A DNA stretch of 11,560 nt from assembly GCA_020349865.1 (NCBI GenBank), contig CP070700.1, positions 3,607,242 to 3,618,801 on the forward strand, read 5' to 3'. Positions 1 to 5,477 of the stretch are shown here, piece by piece. This stretch comes from Desulfobacteraceae bacterium (GTDB lineage Bacteria; Desulfobacterota; DSM-4660; Desulfatiglandales; Desulfatiglandaceae). Position 1 is the first letter of the stretch. The number at the start of each line of letters is the position of its first letter. The notes beneath the pieces are model-generated. The model searched no databases and had not been told where the DNA came from. It worked only from the letters and a program-made list of their open reading frames with translations. A program made the position numbers and the translations under genes.

Positions 1-250
1 CGCCAGGGAACTGACTGTTAGTCAAAAGCCTGACGCATTTGGAAAAAGCGTTCGAAAAAAACCGTTGTTCGGGTGGCTCACCTTATTCCCGGAAACTGGT
101 TATTTGGTTGCTACCATTTTGCTACTATAATGCGATATTTCATTATAAAATAAGGTGCAATAAGAAATAATTTAATATCAGGTAACCTTTTAAGAATATA
201 CAAAAAAAGAAAGTAGCATCAAACAAGATAAATAGCTATATTAACCACTT
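1..250. mobile_element. Probable end of an integrated element (no complete gene)
   Basis: This AT-rich stretch lies upstream of a tRNA-Cys 3' fragment, which is where an element integrated at a tRNA 3' end would sit. It contains no complete gene. Frame 2 on the plus strand is open from the window edge to a TAA at 128-130 (43 codons) and could be the tail of an element gene, but I recognise no family in it. All three minus-strand frames are stopped within the first 85 bases, so no minus-strand gene runs off the edge. A 7-base word, TTGCTAC, occurs at 108-114 and 119-125, and its core GCTAC recurs inverted at 213-217; such repeats could be integrase arm sites or chance. No integrase is visible, so the mobile-element call rests on the tRNA fragment alone. 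Confidence 0.4.
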
Positions 251-253
251 AGA

Positions 254-302
254 CACTCTGCAAAACCGTTATTCACCGGTTCGAATCCGGTTGCCGCCTC
301 CA
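254..302 (+). pseudogene. tRNA-Cys(GCA) 3' fragment, probable attachment site
   Basis: The 3' half of a tRNA gene is exact: T stem ACCGG (275-279), T loop TTCGAAT (280-286), closing strand CCGGT (287-291), acceptor strand TGCCGCC (292-298), discriminator T and encoded CCA (300-302). The anticodon loop CTGCAAA places GCA at 260-262, which reads cysteine. A working tRNA would need GGCGGCA near 229-235 to pair with the acceptor strand; that stretch is TAAATAG, no D arm is visible, and the anticodon stem is already mismatched on its 5' side. The gene is therefore a 3' remnant and not a functional tRNA. Tyrosine integrases commonly use tRNA 3' halves and leave such a copy at the far end of the element, so the element should lie to the left and the chromosome to the right. 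Confidence 0.8.
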
Positions 303-465
303 ATAATTTCAAGCTGTTATCTGGAAGTAATAATCCCTTGTTTATTTTCGGTCGTGTATAGGTTGCGGGATGTTGCGTTATTCTCGCTTCCCCTTGAACA
401 TTTTTTGTTGAAATAGCCGGTTCTATAGTTATTTTCTAATATGGGTAGATTTTTTGACTGTCCTG

Positions 466-507
466 AGCCCCTACAGGCTTTACCTCCTTTCTCGTAGGGG
501 CTTTTTT
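466..507 (+). terminator. Rho-independent terminator
   Basis: A perfect 9-base inverted repeat, AGCCCCTAC (466-474) and GTAGGGGCT (494-502), flanks a 19-base loop and runs straight into a tract of six T (502-507). The T run is on the plus-strand side only, so it terminates plus-strand transcription. Nothing obvious upstream uses it except the lost tRNA-Cys gene, whose original terminator this may be. Confidence 0.8.
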
Positions 508-575
508 ATAGCTAAATCCTGAAGTTTCATTTGGGCCCGTATTTCCTTACACTTCGCCTGATGGTCACTCCAGCC

Positions 576-604
576 TTGACATTTACTCAGGTTTGAAAGA
601 TTAT
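576..604 (+). promoter_or_regulatory. Possible sigma70-type promoter
   Basis: A perfect -35 box TTGACA (576-581) is followed after 17 bases by GATTAT (599-604), which matches four of six -10 positions. It lies about 140 bases before the gene at 746 and is the best promoter candidate for it. The weak -10 box keeps confidence modest. Confidence 0.4.
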
Positions 605-620
605 TAGATCACCAATCAAA

Positions 621-639
621 TAATCCTTAATTGGGATTA
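621..639. repeat. Perfect 6-bp inverted repeat, operator-like
   Basis: TAATCC (621-626) and GGATTA (634-639) are exact inverted copies separated by 7 bases. The repeat sits just downstream of the candidate promoter at 576-604, where it could be an operator or a small leader hairpin for the gene at 746. No T tract follows, so it is not a terminator. Confidence 0.35.
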
Positions 640-745
640 AATATGAACATCCCGACTCCAGAAATCCGTTTTTTTAAACAGAATGTGGTTTTACTCTTTG
701 GGGTTTAAATCTGCATAAATGAAGACTTGAGAATATGGTGTAATT

Positions 746-1048
746 ATGAACGAAGTGAGTGAGAAAAAGATTTCCGAATATGATTTTGTTGCCAGGGCAA
801 TCAAAAAGCTACGCAAACCGCCGTATAAAGGCATCCACTCCGTCTATAGCGGCTTTAACAGGGCGTTTAGAGAATACTTCGACAAGAATCCTGTTGAGTT
901 TACTACTCGATTAGCCGAAGAGGGAAAAATTGCCACCCGGCCTGTTAGGGGAGGTGTGATGCTATACCTGCCGGAAGATGCGCCCGCATCTGAGAGATCC
1001 AAAAGCGTTCTTACCAAGATACTGGAAGATGATGAAATGGAAAAATAA
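746..1048 (+). CDS. Small conserved-looking protein of unknown function, possible winged helix
   Basis: A 100-residue soluble protein with no signal peptide or membrane segment. I cannot name its family. An N-terminal helix rich in Lys and Arg (about residues 14-24) is followed by a predicted helical part (about 32-60) and a probable beta hairpin (about 61-75, GKIATRPVRGGVMLYLP). Helices ending in a basic Gly-containing hairpin are reminiscent of a winged-helix DNA-binding fold, but this is inference from the pattern only. The tail is acidic (EDDEMEK). The ATG at 746 has only a weak ribosome-binding site; an in-frame ATG at 719 is stopped after three codons, so 746 is the first usable ATG. 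The gene stands alone, with a candidate promoter at 576-604 and no clear terminator behind it. It is probably real, as its composition is that of a normal protein. Confidence 0.7.
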   Translation: MNEVSEKKISEYDFVARAIKKLRKPPYKGIHSVYSGFNRAFREYFDKNPVEFTTRLAEEGKIATRPVRGGVMLYLPEDAPASERSKSVLTKILEDDEMEK

Positions 1049-1126
1049 TCGGGCACTGCTCCAGTCAGCACAGAGGGCGAGTCAAGATCCTCCAATGAAG
1101 CTCAATAGTGTTCTGCTTTAAATAAC

Positions 1127-1154
1127 TTGACTTTAGTGAAAAGCAGGTTATCAT
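1127..1154 (+). promoter_or_regulatory. Sigma70-type promoter of the cold-shock gene
   Basis: TTGACT (1127-1132, five of six) and TATCAT (1149-1154, five of six) are separated by 16 bases. Transcription would start near 1161, giving a leader of about 120 bases before the cold-shock start codon. Long leaders are typical of cold-induced csp genes. The leader carries a direct repeat GCAGGCT (1168-1174 and 1188-1194) and a small GCCA/TGGC hairpin (1176-1189). Confidence 0.6.
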
Positions 1155-1282
1155 ACAAGGTAATCATGCAGGCTCGCCATTTTACTGGCAGGCTGTTTCG
1201 TTCTGAGGGGAAGATCCATTTGTCAAAAGTGGCCACCTGAAGTTTGGGAACATGAGAATTTATTTGAAAGGAGGATGTCACT

Positions 1283-1486
1283 ATGGCTAATGGAATCGTA
1301 AAGTGGTTTAATGACCGCAAAGGCTATGGCTTCATTGAGCAAGAAGATGGATCGGATGATGTATTCGTTCATCATTCAGGAATCAATGGGGACGGCTTCA
1401 AGTCTCTTAGAGAAGGCGCCCGTGTTACCTTTGACATAGAGCAAGGGCAAAAAGGCCCTGCTGCAGTAAATGTCGTTGAAGTTTAG
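1283..1486 (+). CDS. Cold-shock domain protein (CspA family)
   Basis: A 67-residue single cold-shock domain, the normal length for this family. It binds single-stranded RNA and DNA in the cytoplasm and acts as an RNA chaperone. Both nucleic-acid-binding motifs are present: RNP1 as KGYGFI (residues 13-18) and RNP2 as VFVHH (27-31), along with the usual N-terminal GIVKWFN and a C-terminal strand ending in AVNVVEV. The start is fixed by a strong ribosome-binding site AAGGAGG (1268-1274), 8 bases before the ATG. The gene is a single transcription unit, with its own promoter at 1127-1154, a leader of about 120 bases and a terminator right behind it. Whether it is cold-induced or constitutive cannot be told from the sequence, since many bacteria carry several csp copies with different roles. 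Confidence 0.95.
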   Translation: MANGIVKWFNDRKGYGFIEQEDGSDDVFVHHSGINGDGFKSLREGARVTFDIEQGQKGPAAVNVVEV

Positions 1487-1505
1487 CTCGCTTTAGTCCA
1501 AACGG

Positions 1506-1546
1506 AAAAAAGGGCATCCATCAATTTTTGGTGGAGGGCCCTTTTT
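1506..1546 (+). terminator. Rho-independent terminator after the cold-shock gene
   Basis: An A-rich arm with GGGC (1512-1515) and TCCA (1517-1520) pairs with TGGA (1532-1535) and GCCC (1538-1541) around an AT-rich loop, then five T (1542-1546). The matching A run on the left side means it could also work weakly on the other strand. Confidence 0.7.
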
Positions 1547-1599
1547 CATTTTGATACAAGGCAAAAACCCAAAGATAGCTTCTTTAATGGGATGATTAA

Positions 1600-2085
1600 A
1601 TGTTCACTTTAGGCGAAATCATTGACCTTGCCATCCGTATCGAGAAGAACGGAGAGAATACCTATAGAAAAGCACGGGAGGAAGTTTCGAATCCTTCCCT
1701 TGCTTCCATGCTTCAATGGCTAGCAGAAGATGAAGTTGAGCATGAGAAATGGTTTGCACGGCTTAAGGAAGAGATTGAGACGACAGAGGAAGATCTCAAA
1801 TTGGAGGAAATGGGCAAAGCTATCCTGCAAGGTGTATTGGGAGACCAGGCCTTTTCGATCAAAGATGCTGATTTTTCCAGGATAGAAGACATTAATAGTC
1901 TTCTTGAATTGTCTGTTGAATTTGAAAAAGATACGATTCTTTTCTATGAAATGCTCAGCTCATTTATTGACGATGAAGAGACTTTGAGACAGCTTGACAA
2001 AATAATTAAGGAAGAAATCTGCCATGTGCAGGTCCTGGAGGAATTCCTTGAAAAAAAGAAAGTTTTGCCAGCATCTAAAGCATGA
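1600..2085 (+). CDS. Rubrerythrin-like ferritin-fold diiron protein
   Basis: A 161-residue, all-helical, acidic cytoplasmic protein of the ferritin-like superfamily. The four-helix diiron pattern is visible: a Glu in the first helix (E15 in IEKNGENTY), ExxH in the second (E45, H48), a Glu in the third (E109, within VEFEKDTILFYE) and a second ExxH in the fourth (E139, H142). This is the layout of rubrerythrin-type domains, which reduce hydrogen peroxide or store iron and are widespread in anaerobes. The C-terminal rubredoxin domain of classical rubrerythrin is missing, so the electron donor must be a separate protein. The start ATG has a weak ribosome-binding site (GGGAT). A poor promoter-like pair (TTGATA at 1551-1556, weak -10 near 1575) lies between the upstream terminator and the gene. 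The precise activity cannot be predicted. Confidence 0.85.
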   Translation: MFTLGEIIDLAIRIEKNGENTYRKAREEVSNPSLASMLQWLAEDEVEHEKWFARLKEEIETTEEDLKLEEMGKAILQGVLGDQAFSIKDADFSRIEDINSLLELSVEFEKDTILFYEMLSSFIDDEETLRQLDKIIKEEICHVQVLEEFLEKKKVLPASKA

Positions 2086-2144
2086 ATGATGTCAAAGAAC
2101 CCAATCATATCTGTGTAAAATGTGGGCGTCCATTTGTAAATTAA
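2082..2144 (+). CDS. Possible 20-residue CxxCG microprotein or rubredoxin remnant
   Basis: The stop codon of the diiron gene overlaps an ATG (ATGA at 2082-2085), which opens a 20-codon frame ending at TAA 2142-2144. Its product contains HICVKCGRPF (residues 9-18). The CxxCG knuckle resembles the first metal-binding loop of rubredoxin or another zinc ribbon. A full rubredoxin would need a second CxxC about 30 residues on, and none appears in any nearby frame. It may be a broken rubredoxin-like gene once coupled to the diiron protein, a real metal-binding microprotein, or chance. No good ribosome-binding site is present beyond translational coupling. Confidence 0.25.
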   Translation: MNDVKEPNHICVKCGRPFVN

Positions 2145-2459
2145 TTGGCGGGAAATCCGGGACGTGCTTATTACAGGGAGTATATTGTTGTTTACATCCC
2201 TATAGAGGTCGATTCTTTATTAAGTATCCAATTGTTATTTTTGGATCTGTTTTTTTAACCGCCCATGCCCCTTCGCCGCTGCTCAGGGTCGTTAACGAAG
2301 CAGAAGACGCTAAGTTTCTATTCCTTTGCCGATAGATCTCGGGGTCTGACTAAGCTATGCTATTAGATTTGTAGTATAATTTTTTTAAAATAGGTTAGTT
2401 CATCCATTAAGATGCTATTTTTAGGGTAAAATCTGTAAGGTAAGGAGGCGGTGGCAAAC

Positions 2460-2499
2460 GGGATGGAAAAGACATCCCATGGCGGTGAAGAAAGCCGCC
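2460..2499 (+). ncRNA. Two tandem hairpins, possible structured RNA or leader
   Basis: GGGATG (2460-2465) pairs perfectly with CATCCC (2473-2478) around a 7-base purine loop GAAAAGA. GGCGG (2481-2485) then pairs with CCGCC (2495-2499) around TGAAGAAAG. A strong AAGGAGG (2442-2448) and GGCAAAC (2453-2459) come just before. The string is loosely reminiscent of c-di-GMP-I riboswitches (GGCAAAC followed by a purine-loop hairpin), but their conserved ACGCAAAGCC core is missing, so I do not call one. It is more likely a small RNA, a decayed leader or chance. Confidence 0.25.
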
Positions 2500-2514
2500 A
2501 AAGCCAAAAATAAA

Positions 2515-2529
2515 TCAAGGATCCCTTGA
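2515..2529. terminator. Short inverted repeat, possible weak bidirectional terminator
   Basis: TCAAGG (2515-2520) and CCTTGA (2524-2529) are exact inverted copies around a 3-base loop, flanked by AT-rich sequence on both sides. On the minus strand it is followed by TTTATTTTT and lies about 65 bases past the end of the DUF39 gene, so it could help end that transcript. The stem is short, so this is tentative. Confidence 0.35.
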
Positions 2530-2595
2530 GTTTATATTGGGGATAAAATCAATACCAGGGTTGGGAAGAAAATGAGATAAGGCAGTCTCTATGTT

Positions 2596-3771
2596 CTATG
2601 AATAGTTAGTAGGGAGCATCTGTTGGGGCTCGGTAAGCAGGAACGTGCCCTTTTCAATCCAACCCTTCAGAATATGAGCAATTTCACGGGCCCTGGGATA
2701 CGAAGATAAGGGGGTGGAGGGGATGTCCTGACCATTAAAACGGATCGTACCGCTCTTCAGCTCTGCATAGCTCACCTGCCCCAGGCTGGTTGCTTCCCCT
2801 TTGGGATAATCGTTGCCGTAATCAATGATCTGGGTGAAGATCCCTTCATCAGAAACGCCCGTAAAACGGGCCATATCTTCATTGAGAATCGGGATGGGCA
2901 CGCCCACCCCCACAGCAAGGGAGCAGCCGTATCCGAGCATGCTCACCCCAGCCACCCATTTGGGACTCATCTCTTTTAGATTGCCCATAACCATAAGTGT
3001 TCCTGCGGGACCCGTCGGGACTCCGTGTTTGTTCCTTTTTACGTATGGGTTGTGCTGTGTTCCCGGGCCAATGATGTGCCCCACGGCCCCACCGAGGAAG
3101 ATCCTCGTGCCCAGCCCAATAGTGAGATAATAGGGATCGTTAAAAAGCGGACTTAACTGGCCTGAAGTAGAGTAATTTGCGTTACCGCCATTTGGCTTCA
3201 AGACTCCCATGTAAGTATAGATGGTCTTTTTTGATAAATTGATCGCGCAATTATAGTTTTGGTAAGCATTTCGTGGGTTTAGAAGCGTTGCATAGGGAAG
3301 TTCTTCAAGCATGATCTTTTTTTTGTATTCTCGGTTTGGATAGCAGTCGGTTCCATAGGCCGTGACTTCCAGATTTATTTTTTTGCCAGCCACGAGATCA
3401 TGGATAACATGGCCTCCCCCGTATTTGAATTGTCCCGGGTGGACTCTGTTTAAAGGGTCATCCTGCACAGGCTCGGTAGCGCCAATGTATACATCTACAG
3501 CGGCTAGCCCCGCATAAGCCGCCACTTCATTCAATAAAACCCGAGAGGCCTTAATGGGTGGTTTAGTGTGACCGAAATTGATAAACGCACCGGAGGAGCA
3601 CATAGGAGAGAATGTCCCTGTCGTAACCACGTCAATCTCCTGAGCGGCCTTTTTTGGCCCTTTTCTTTTGACAATATCAGCCATCTCATCGGCTGTGATT
3701 ACAACAACTTTTCCTTCCTTTATCTTTCGGTTAATTTCAACAACTGTTCTGGTGGTCTTTTTTCGTGCCAT
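2596..3771 (-). CDS. DUF39 (COG1900) homocysteine-biosynthesis protein
   Basis: A 391-residue cytoplasmic protein of the DUF39 family. Members in methanogens, with a NIL-domain ferredoxin partner, convert aspartate semialdehyde plus sulfide into homocysteine, giving a route to methionine that skips homoserine activation; relatives occur in sulfate reducers. Typical stretches are SGAFINFGHTKPPIK (60-74), VTAYGTDCYPNREY (136-149) and a Gly-rich middle part (LGTRIFLGGAVGHIIGPGTQ). Cys58 and Cys143 sit where two functionally important cysteines are reported in the archaeal family (from memory). The frame is open back to a GTG at 3927, but the ATG at 3771 is preferred: it has GGAGG 11 bases upstream, the basic MARKK start fits, and a good promoter lies inside the extra part. 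The partner gene is not beside it in this window. Function is inferred by family. Confidence 0.85.
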   Translation of the reverse strand: MARKKTTRTVVEINRKIKEGKVVVITADEMADIVKRKGPKKAAQEIDVVTTGTFSPMCSSGAFINFGHTKPPIKASRVLLNEVAAYAGLAAVDVYIGATEPVQDDPLNRVHPGQFKYGGGHVIHDLVAGKKINLEVTAYGTDCYPNREYKKKIMLEELPYATLLNPRNAYQNYNCAINLSKKTIYTYMGVLKPNGGNANYSTSGQLSPLFNDPYYLTIGLGTRIFLGGAVGHIIGPGTQHNPYVKRNKHGVPTGPAGTLMVMGNLKEMSPKWVAGVSMLGYGCSLAVGVGVPIPILNEDMARFTGVSDEGIFTQIIDYGNDYPKGEATSLGQVSYAELKSGTIRFNGQDIPSTPLSSYPRAREIAHILKGWIEKGTFLLTEPQQMLPTNYS

Positions 3772-3807
3772 TCTCGGTTGGCCCTCCGGAGGCGAATTTG
3801 AGGAGTC

Positions 3808-3836
3808 ATCATAAAGCTTCTCTGCTGCACTGACAA
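3808..3836 (-). promoter_or_regulatory. Sigma70-type promoter of the DUF39 gene
   Basis: On the minus strand, TTGTCA (3836-3831, five of six) is followed after exactly 17 bases by TATGAT (3813-3808, five of six). Transcription would begin near 3801, about 30 bases before the ATG at 3771. Its position rules strongly against translation from the GTG at 3927. Confidence 0.65.
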
Positions 3837-3868
3837 GTAAAAGTTTCGGATAACAAATTGCACTGTCC

Positions 3869-3897
3869 TTGACATTTAAGTTGCCTTCAGATATCAA
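3869..3897 (+). promoter_or_regulatory. Sigma70-type promoter of kdsA
   Basis: A perfect TTGACA (3869-3874) is followed after 17 bases by TATCAA (3892-3897, four of six with the key A2 present). Transcription would begin near 3904, giving a leader of about 75 bases. Its -35 box is 32 bases from that of the opposing DUF39 promoter, so the two may influence each other. Confidence 0.55.
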
Positions 3898-3979
3898 TAA
3901 AAACAATCGAATACTGTTTTTTTTCACAGGCGAATTTAATTTTCTTAAATGATTCAGTTTAGCATGATTTTATAAAAAG

Positions 3980-4801
3980 ATGGGAAATAGCATCCAAATT
4001 GGACCATTGACCATCAACGAAAATGGTCCTTTTTTTATTATTGCAGGGCCTTGCGTAATTGAAAGCGAGGCCACGACTTTAGAAGTAGCCCACTTCTTAA
4101 GGCATACTCGCGATGAACTCGATATCCCGATTATTTTTAAAACCTCTTACGACAAGGCCAATAGGACATCTTTGCATTCCTACAGAGGGCCTGGCATAGA
4201 AAAAGGGCTTAAAATCATTCAGAAAGTGAGAGACGAAACCAGGTTACCTGTCTTATCCGACGTGCACCATAGCGGTGAAATAGAAAAAGCGACAGGGGTC
4301 CTTGATGTAATTCAGATTCCTGCATTCTTGTGCCGTCAGAGCGATTTGGTCCTGACAGCGGCACGAACAGGCCTTCCCATAAACATTAAAAAGGGCCAAT
4401 TTCTCTCTCCCTGGGAAATGGGCCCGGTTATTGAAAAGGTGACGTCTACTGGCAACCGCAACATCATTGTCACAGAACGGGGAACTTCCTTCGGCTATAA
4501 TAATTTGGTAGTTGATATGAGATCTATCCCAATTGTGAAGGATTTTGGGTTTCCTGTGGTATTCGATGCCACCCATAGTGTCCAACTTCCCGGAGGAGGA
4601 GGCACATGCTCGGGTGGCCAGAGGGAATTCGTGAGCTGCCTTTCAAGGGCTGCCGTTGCGGCCGGTGCTGATGGAGTGTTCATGGAAGTTCATCCTGACC
4701 CGGATTCTGCACTCTGCGATGGACCCAATTCATTGCCCCTCAATGAGCTTAACCCACTATTAAGGATGCTCAAGGAGATCCATGGTCTGATAAGATATTG
4801 A
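3980..4801 (+). CDS. kdsA: 3-deoxy-D-manno-octulosonate 8-phosphate synthase
   Basis: KdsA (273 residues) condenses phosphoenolpyruvate with arabinose 5-phosphate to Kdo 8-phosphate, the first dedicated step to the Kdo of the lipopolysaccharide inner core. It is a cytoplasmic TIM-barrel enzyme of the DAHP synthase family, and its length fits the usual 265-285. AGPCVIES (22-29) opens the barrel, with FKTSYDKANRTS (53-64), KKGQFLSPWEM (137-147) and FDATHSVQLPGG (195-206) as further family signatures. The Cys in GPC (Cys25), with His199, Glu236 and Asp247, matches the four metal ligands of the metal-dependent class; the metal-independent E. coli type has Asn at the Cys position. The ATG has only a weak A-rich ribosome-binding site, but no earlier in-frame start is apparent. 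It leads the plus-strand cluster. In many relatives pyrG precedes kdsA; here a divergent DUF39 gene does. Confidence 0.97.
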   Translation: MGNSIQIGPLTINENGPFFIIAGPCVIESEATTLEVAHFLRHTRDELDIPIIFKTSYDKANRTSLHSYRGPGIEKGLKIIQKVRDETRLPVLSDVHHSGEIEKATGVLDVIQIPAFLCRQSDLVLTAARTGLPINIKKGQFLSPWEMGPVIEKVTSTGNRNIIVTERGTSFGYNNLVVDMRSIPIVKDFGFPVVFDATHSVQLPGGGGTCSGGQREFVSCLSRAAVAAGADGVFMEVHPDPDSALCDGPNSLPLNELNPLLRMLKEIHGLIRY

Positions 4802-4953
4802 ATGAGCAATCCTCCCTGGGGATAACCTGCCTTCGTTTTTTTTACGGCAATCAGCCAAGTTTTTCTCACGGACCAGATCGTTTCTGCACCCCTTTATGGT
4901 GGGACCGAAATATTTTGCAGTGTGAAATGTTGTTGAAACCGGGATGAAGATCA
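4802..4953 (+). other. 152-base spacer between kdsA and kdsC
   Basis: This is the widest gap in the Kdo/Lpt part of the cluster. It holds no gene and no clear terminator; a T-rich run (4839-4846) between TGCC and GGCA is not a proper terminator stem followed by T. In many Gram-negative clusters kdsD (arabinose 5-phosphate isomerase) sits next to kdsC, and no trace of it is visible here. Confidence 0.5.
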
Positions 4954-5475
4954 ATGTTAAGTGAGAAGGCCTCAAAGGTTAAACTGATGTTGCTCGATGT
5001 GGACGGGGTAATGACAGATGGATGTATAGCCATGAATGATCGAGGAGAGGAGACCAAAATCTTTAATGTCAAGGATGGACTGGGTTTGAAAATGCTCATG
5101 TCCAGTGGCGTGGAGGCGGTGATCTTGACTGGAAGAAGATCACAGGTCCTTACGCTACGCGCAAAGGAGCTGGGTATTGAAGAAGTCTATCAGGGCGTAA
5201 AAGACAAGAAGGCACTGTGCAAGCAGCTAAAAGAAGTTAAGGGTCTAATGAAAGAACAGGTTTGTTCTTTAGGCGATGATCTGCCTGATCTTGGCATGTT
5301 TATGGAGTCAGGTCTGAGCATCGCTGTGGCAGATGCGGTCAAGGAGGTCCGTGAAGCGGCTGACTTTATTACAAAAAGCAAAGGAGGACGTGGGGCTGTC
5401 AGGGAGGCGTGTGAATTGATTTTAAAATCTCAGAGCATTTGGCGCGGTGTGTTGGCCGCTTTCACTCGAAAATAG
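4954..5475 (+). CDS. kdsC: 3-deoxy-D-manno-octulosonate 8-phosphate phosphatase
   Basis: KdsC (173 residues) removes the phosphate from Kdo 8-phosphate to give free Kdo, which is then activated by KdsB. It is a cap-less HAD-superfamily phosphatase that normally works as a tetramer in the cytoplasm. The HAD motifs are all visible: LLDVDGVMTDG (13-23) with nucleophile Asp15 and acid/base Asp17, LTG (58-60) with Thr59, a Lys in GVKDKK (81-86), and GDDLPD (107-112) with the magnesium-binding Asp pair. The family C-terminal GGRGAVRE (144-151) is present. Length is typical (170-190). The start was chosen because it gives the common N-terminal form just before the first motif; the ribosome-binding site is weak. 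It lies between kdsA and lptC, a classical position. Confidence 0.95.
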   Translation: MLSEKASKVKLMLLDVDGVMTDGCIAMNDRGEETKIFNVKDGLGLKMLMSSGVEAVILTGRRSQVLTLRAKELGIEEVYQGVKDKKALCKQLKEVKGLMKEQVCSLGDDLPDLGMFMESGLSIAVADAVKEVREAADFITKSKGGRGAVREACELILKSQSIWRGVLAAFTRK

Positions 5476-5477
5476 GC

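Larger units (their letters stand above)
303..745. other. Gene-poor stretch between tRNA fragment and first gene
   Basis: I see no protein gene here. It holds a strong intrinsic terminator (466-507), a possible promoter (576-604) and a perfect 6-base inverted repeat (621-639), listed separately. The 160 bases between the tRNA fragment and the terminator may simply be the old trailer of the tRNA-Cys transcript. An unannotated small RNA ending at 507 is also possible, but I find no convincing promoter for one. Confidence 0.5.
2145..2595. other. Intergenic stretch with hairpins, no convincing gene
   Basis: No credible protein gene is seen. A 71-codon open frame (2120-2335) lacks a ribosome-binding site and recognisable features. 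A perfect -10 box TATAAT (2375-2380) has no -35 partner. Further on come a strong AAGGAGG (2442-2448), two hairpins (2460-2499) and a 6-base inverted repeat (2515-2529), listed separately. Two tiny frames are open: GTG 2451-2513 (20 residues) and ATG 2479-2529 (16 residues, Lys/Ala-rich). The usual NIL-domain ferredoxin partner of the DUF39 gene is absent on the minus strand here. Confidence 0.5.

Noticed and set aside
2..130. Integrase C-terminus
   Set aside because: The 43-codon open frame at the window edge shows no tyrosine-recombinase motif, so it is only noted as an unidentified possible gene tail.
229..302. Functional tRNA-Cys gene
   Set aside because: The 5' acceptor strand and D arm are missing and the anticodon stem is mismatched.
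2120..2335. 71-codon open frame after the diiron gene
   Set aside because: No ribosome-binding site, no recognisable motif, an odd composition rich in Cys and aromatic residues, and it overlaps the alternative CxxCG frame; probably chance.
2442..2505. c-di-GMP-I riboswitch
   Set aside because: GGCAAAC plus a purine-loop hairpin is suggestive, but the conserved ACGCAAAGCC core and second helix are absent.
3772..3927. 52-residue N-terminal extension of the DUF39 protein
   Set aside because: It starts at a GTG without ribosome-binding site and contains a good promoter for the shorter gene.
4253..4585. Minus-strand open frame inside kdsA
   Set aside because: It is a shadow of the well-supported kdsA reading frame with no features of its own; other antisense frames in the operon were dismissed for the same reason.
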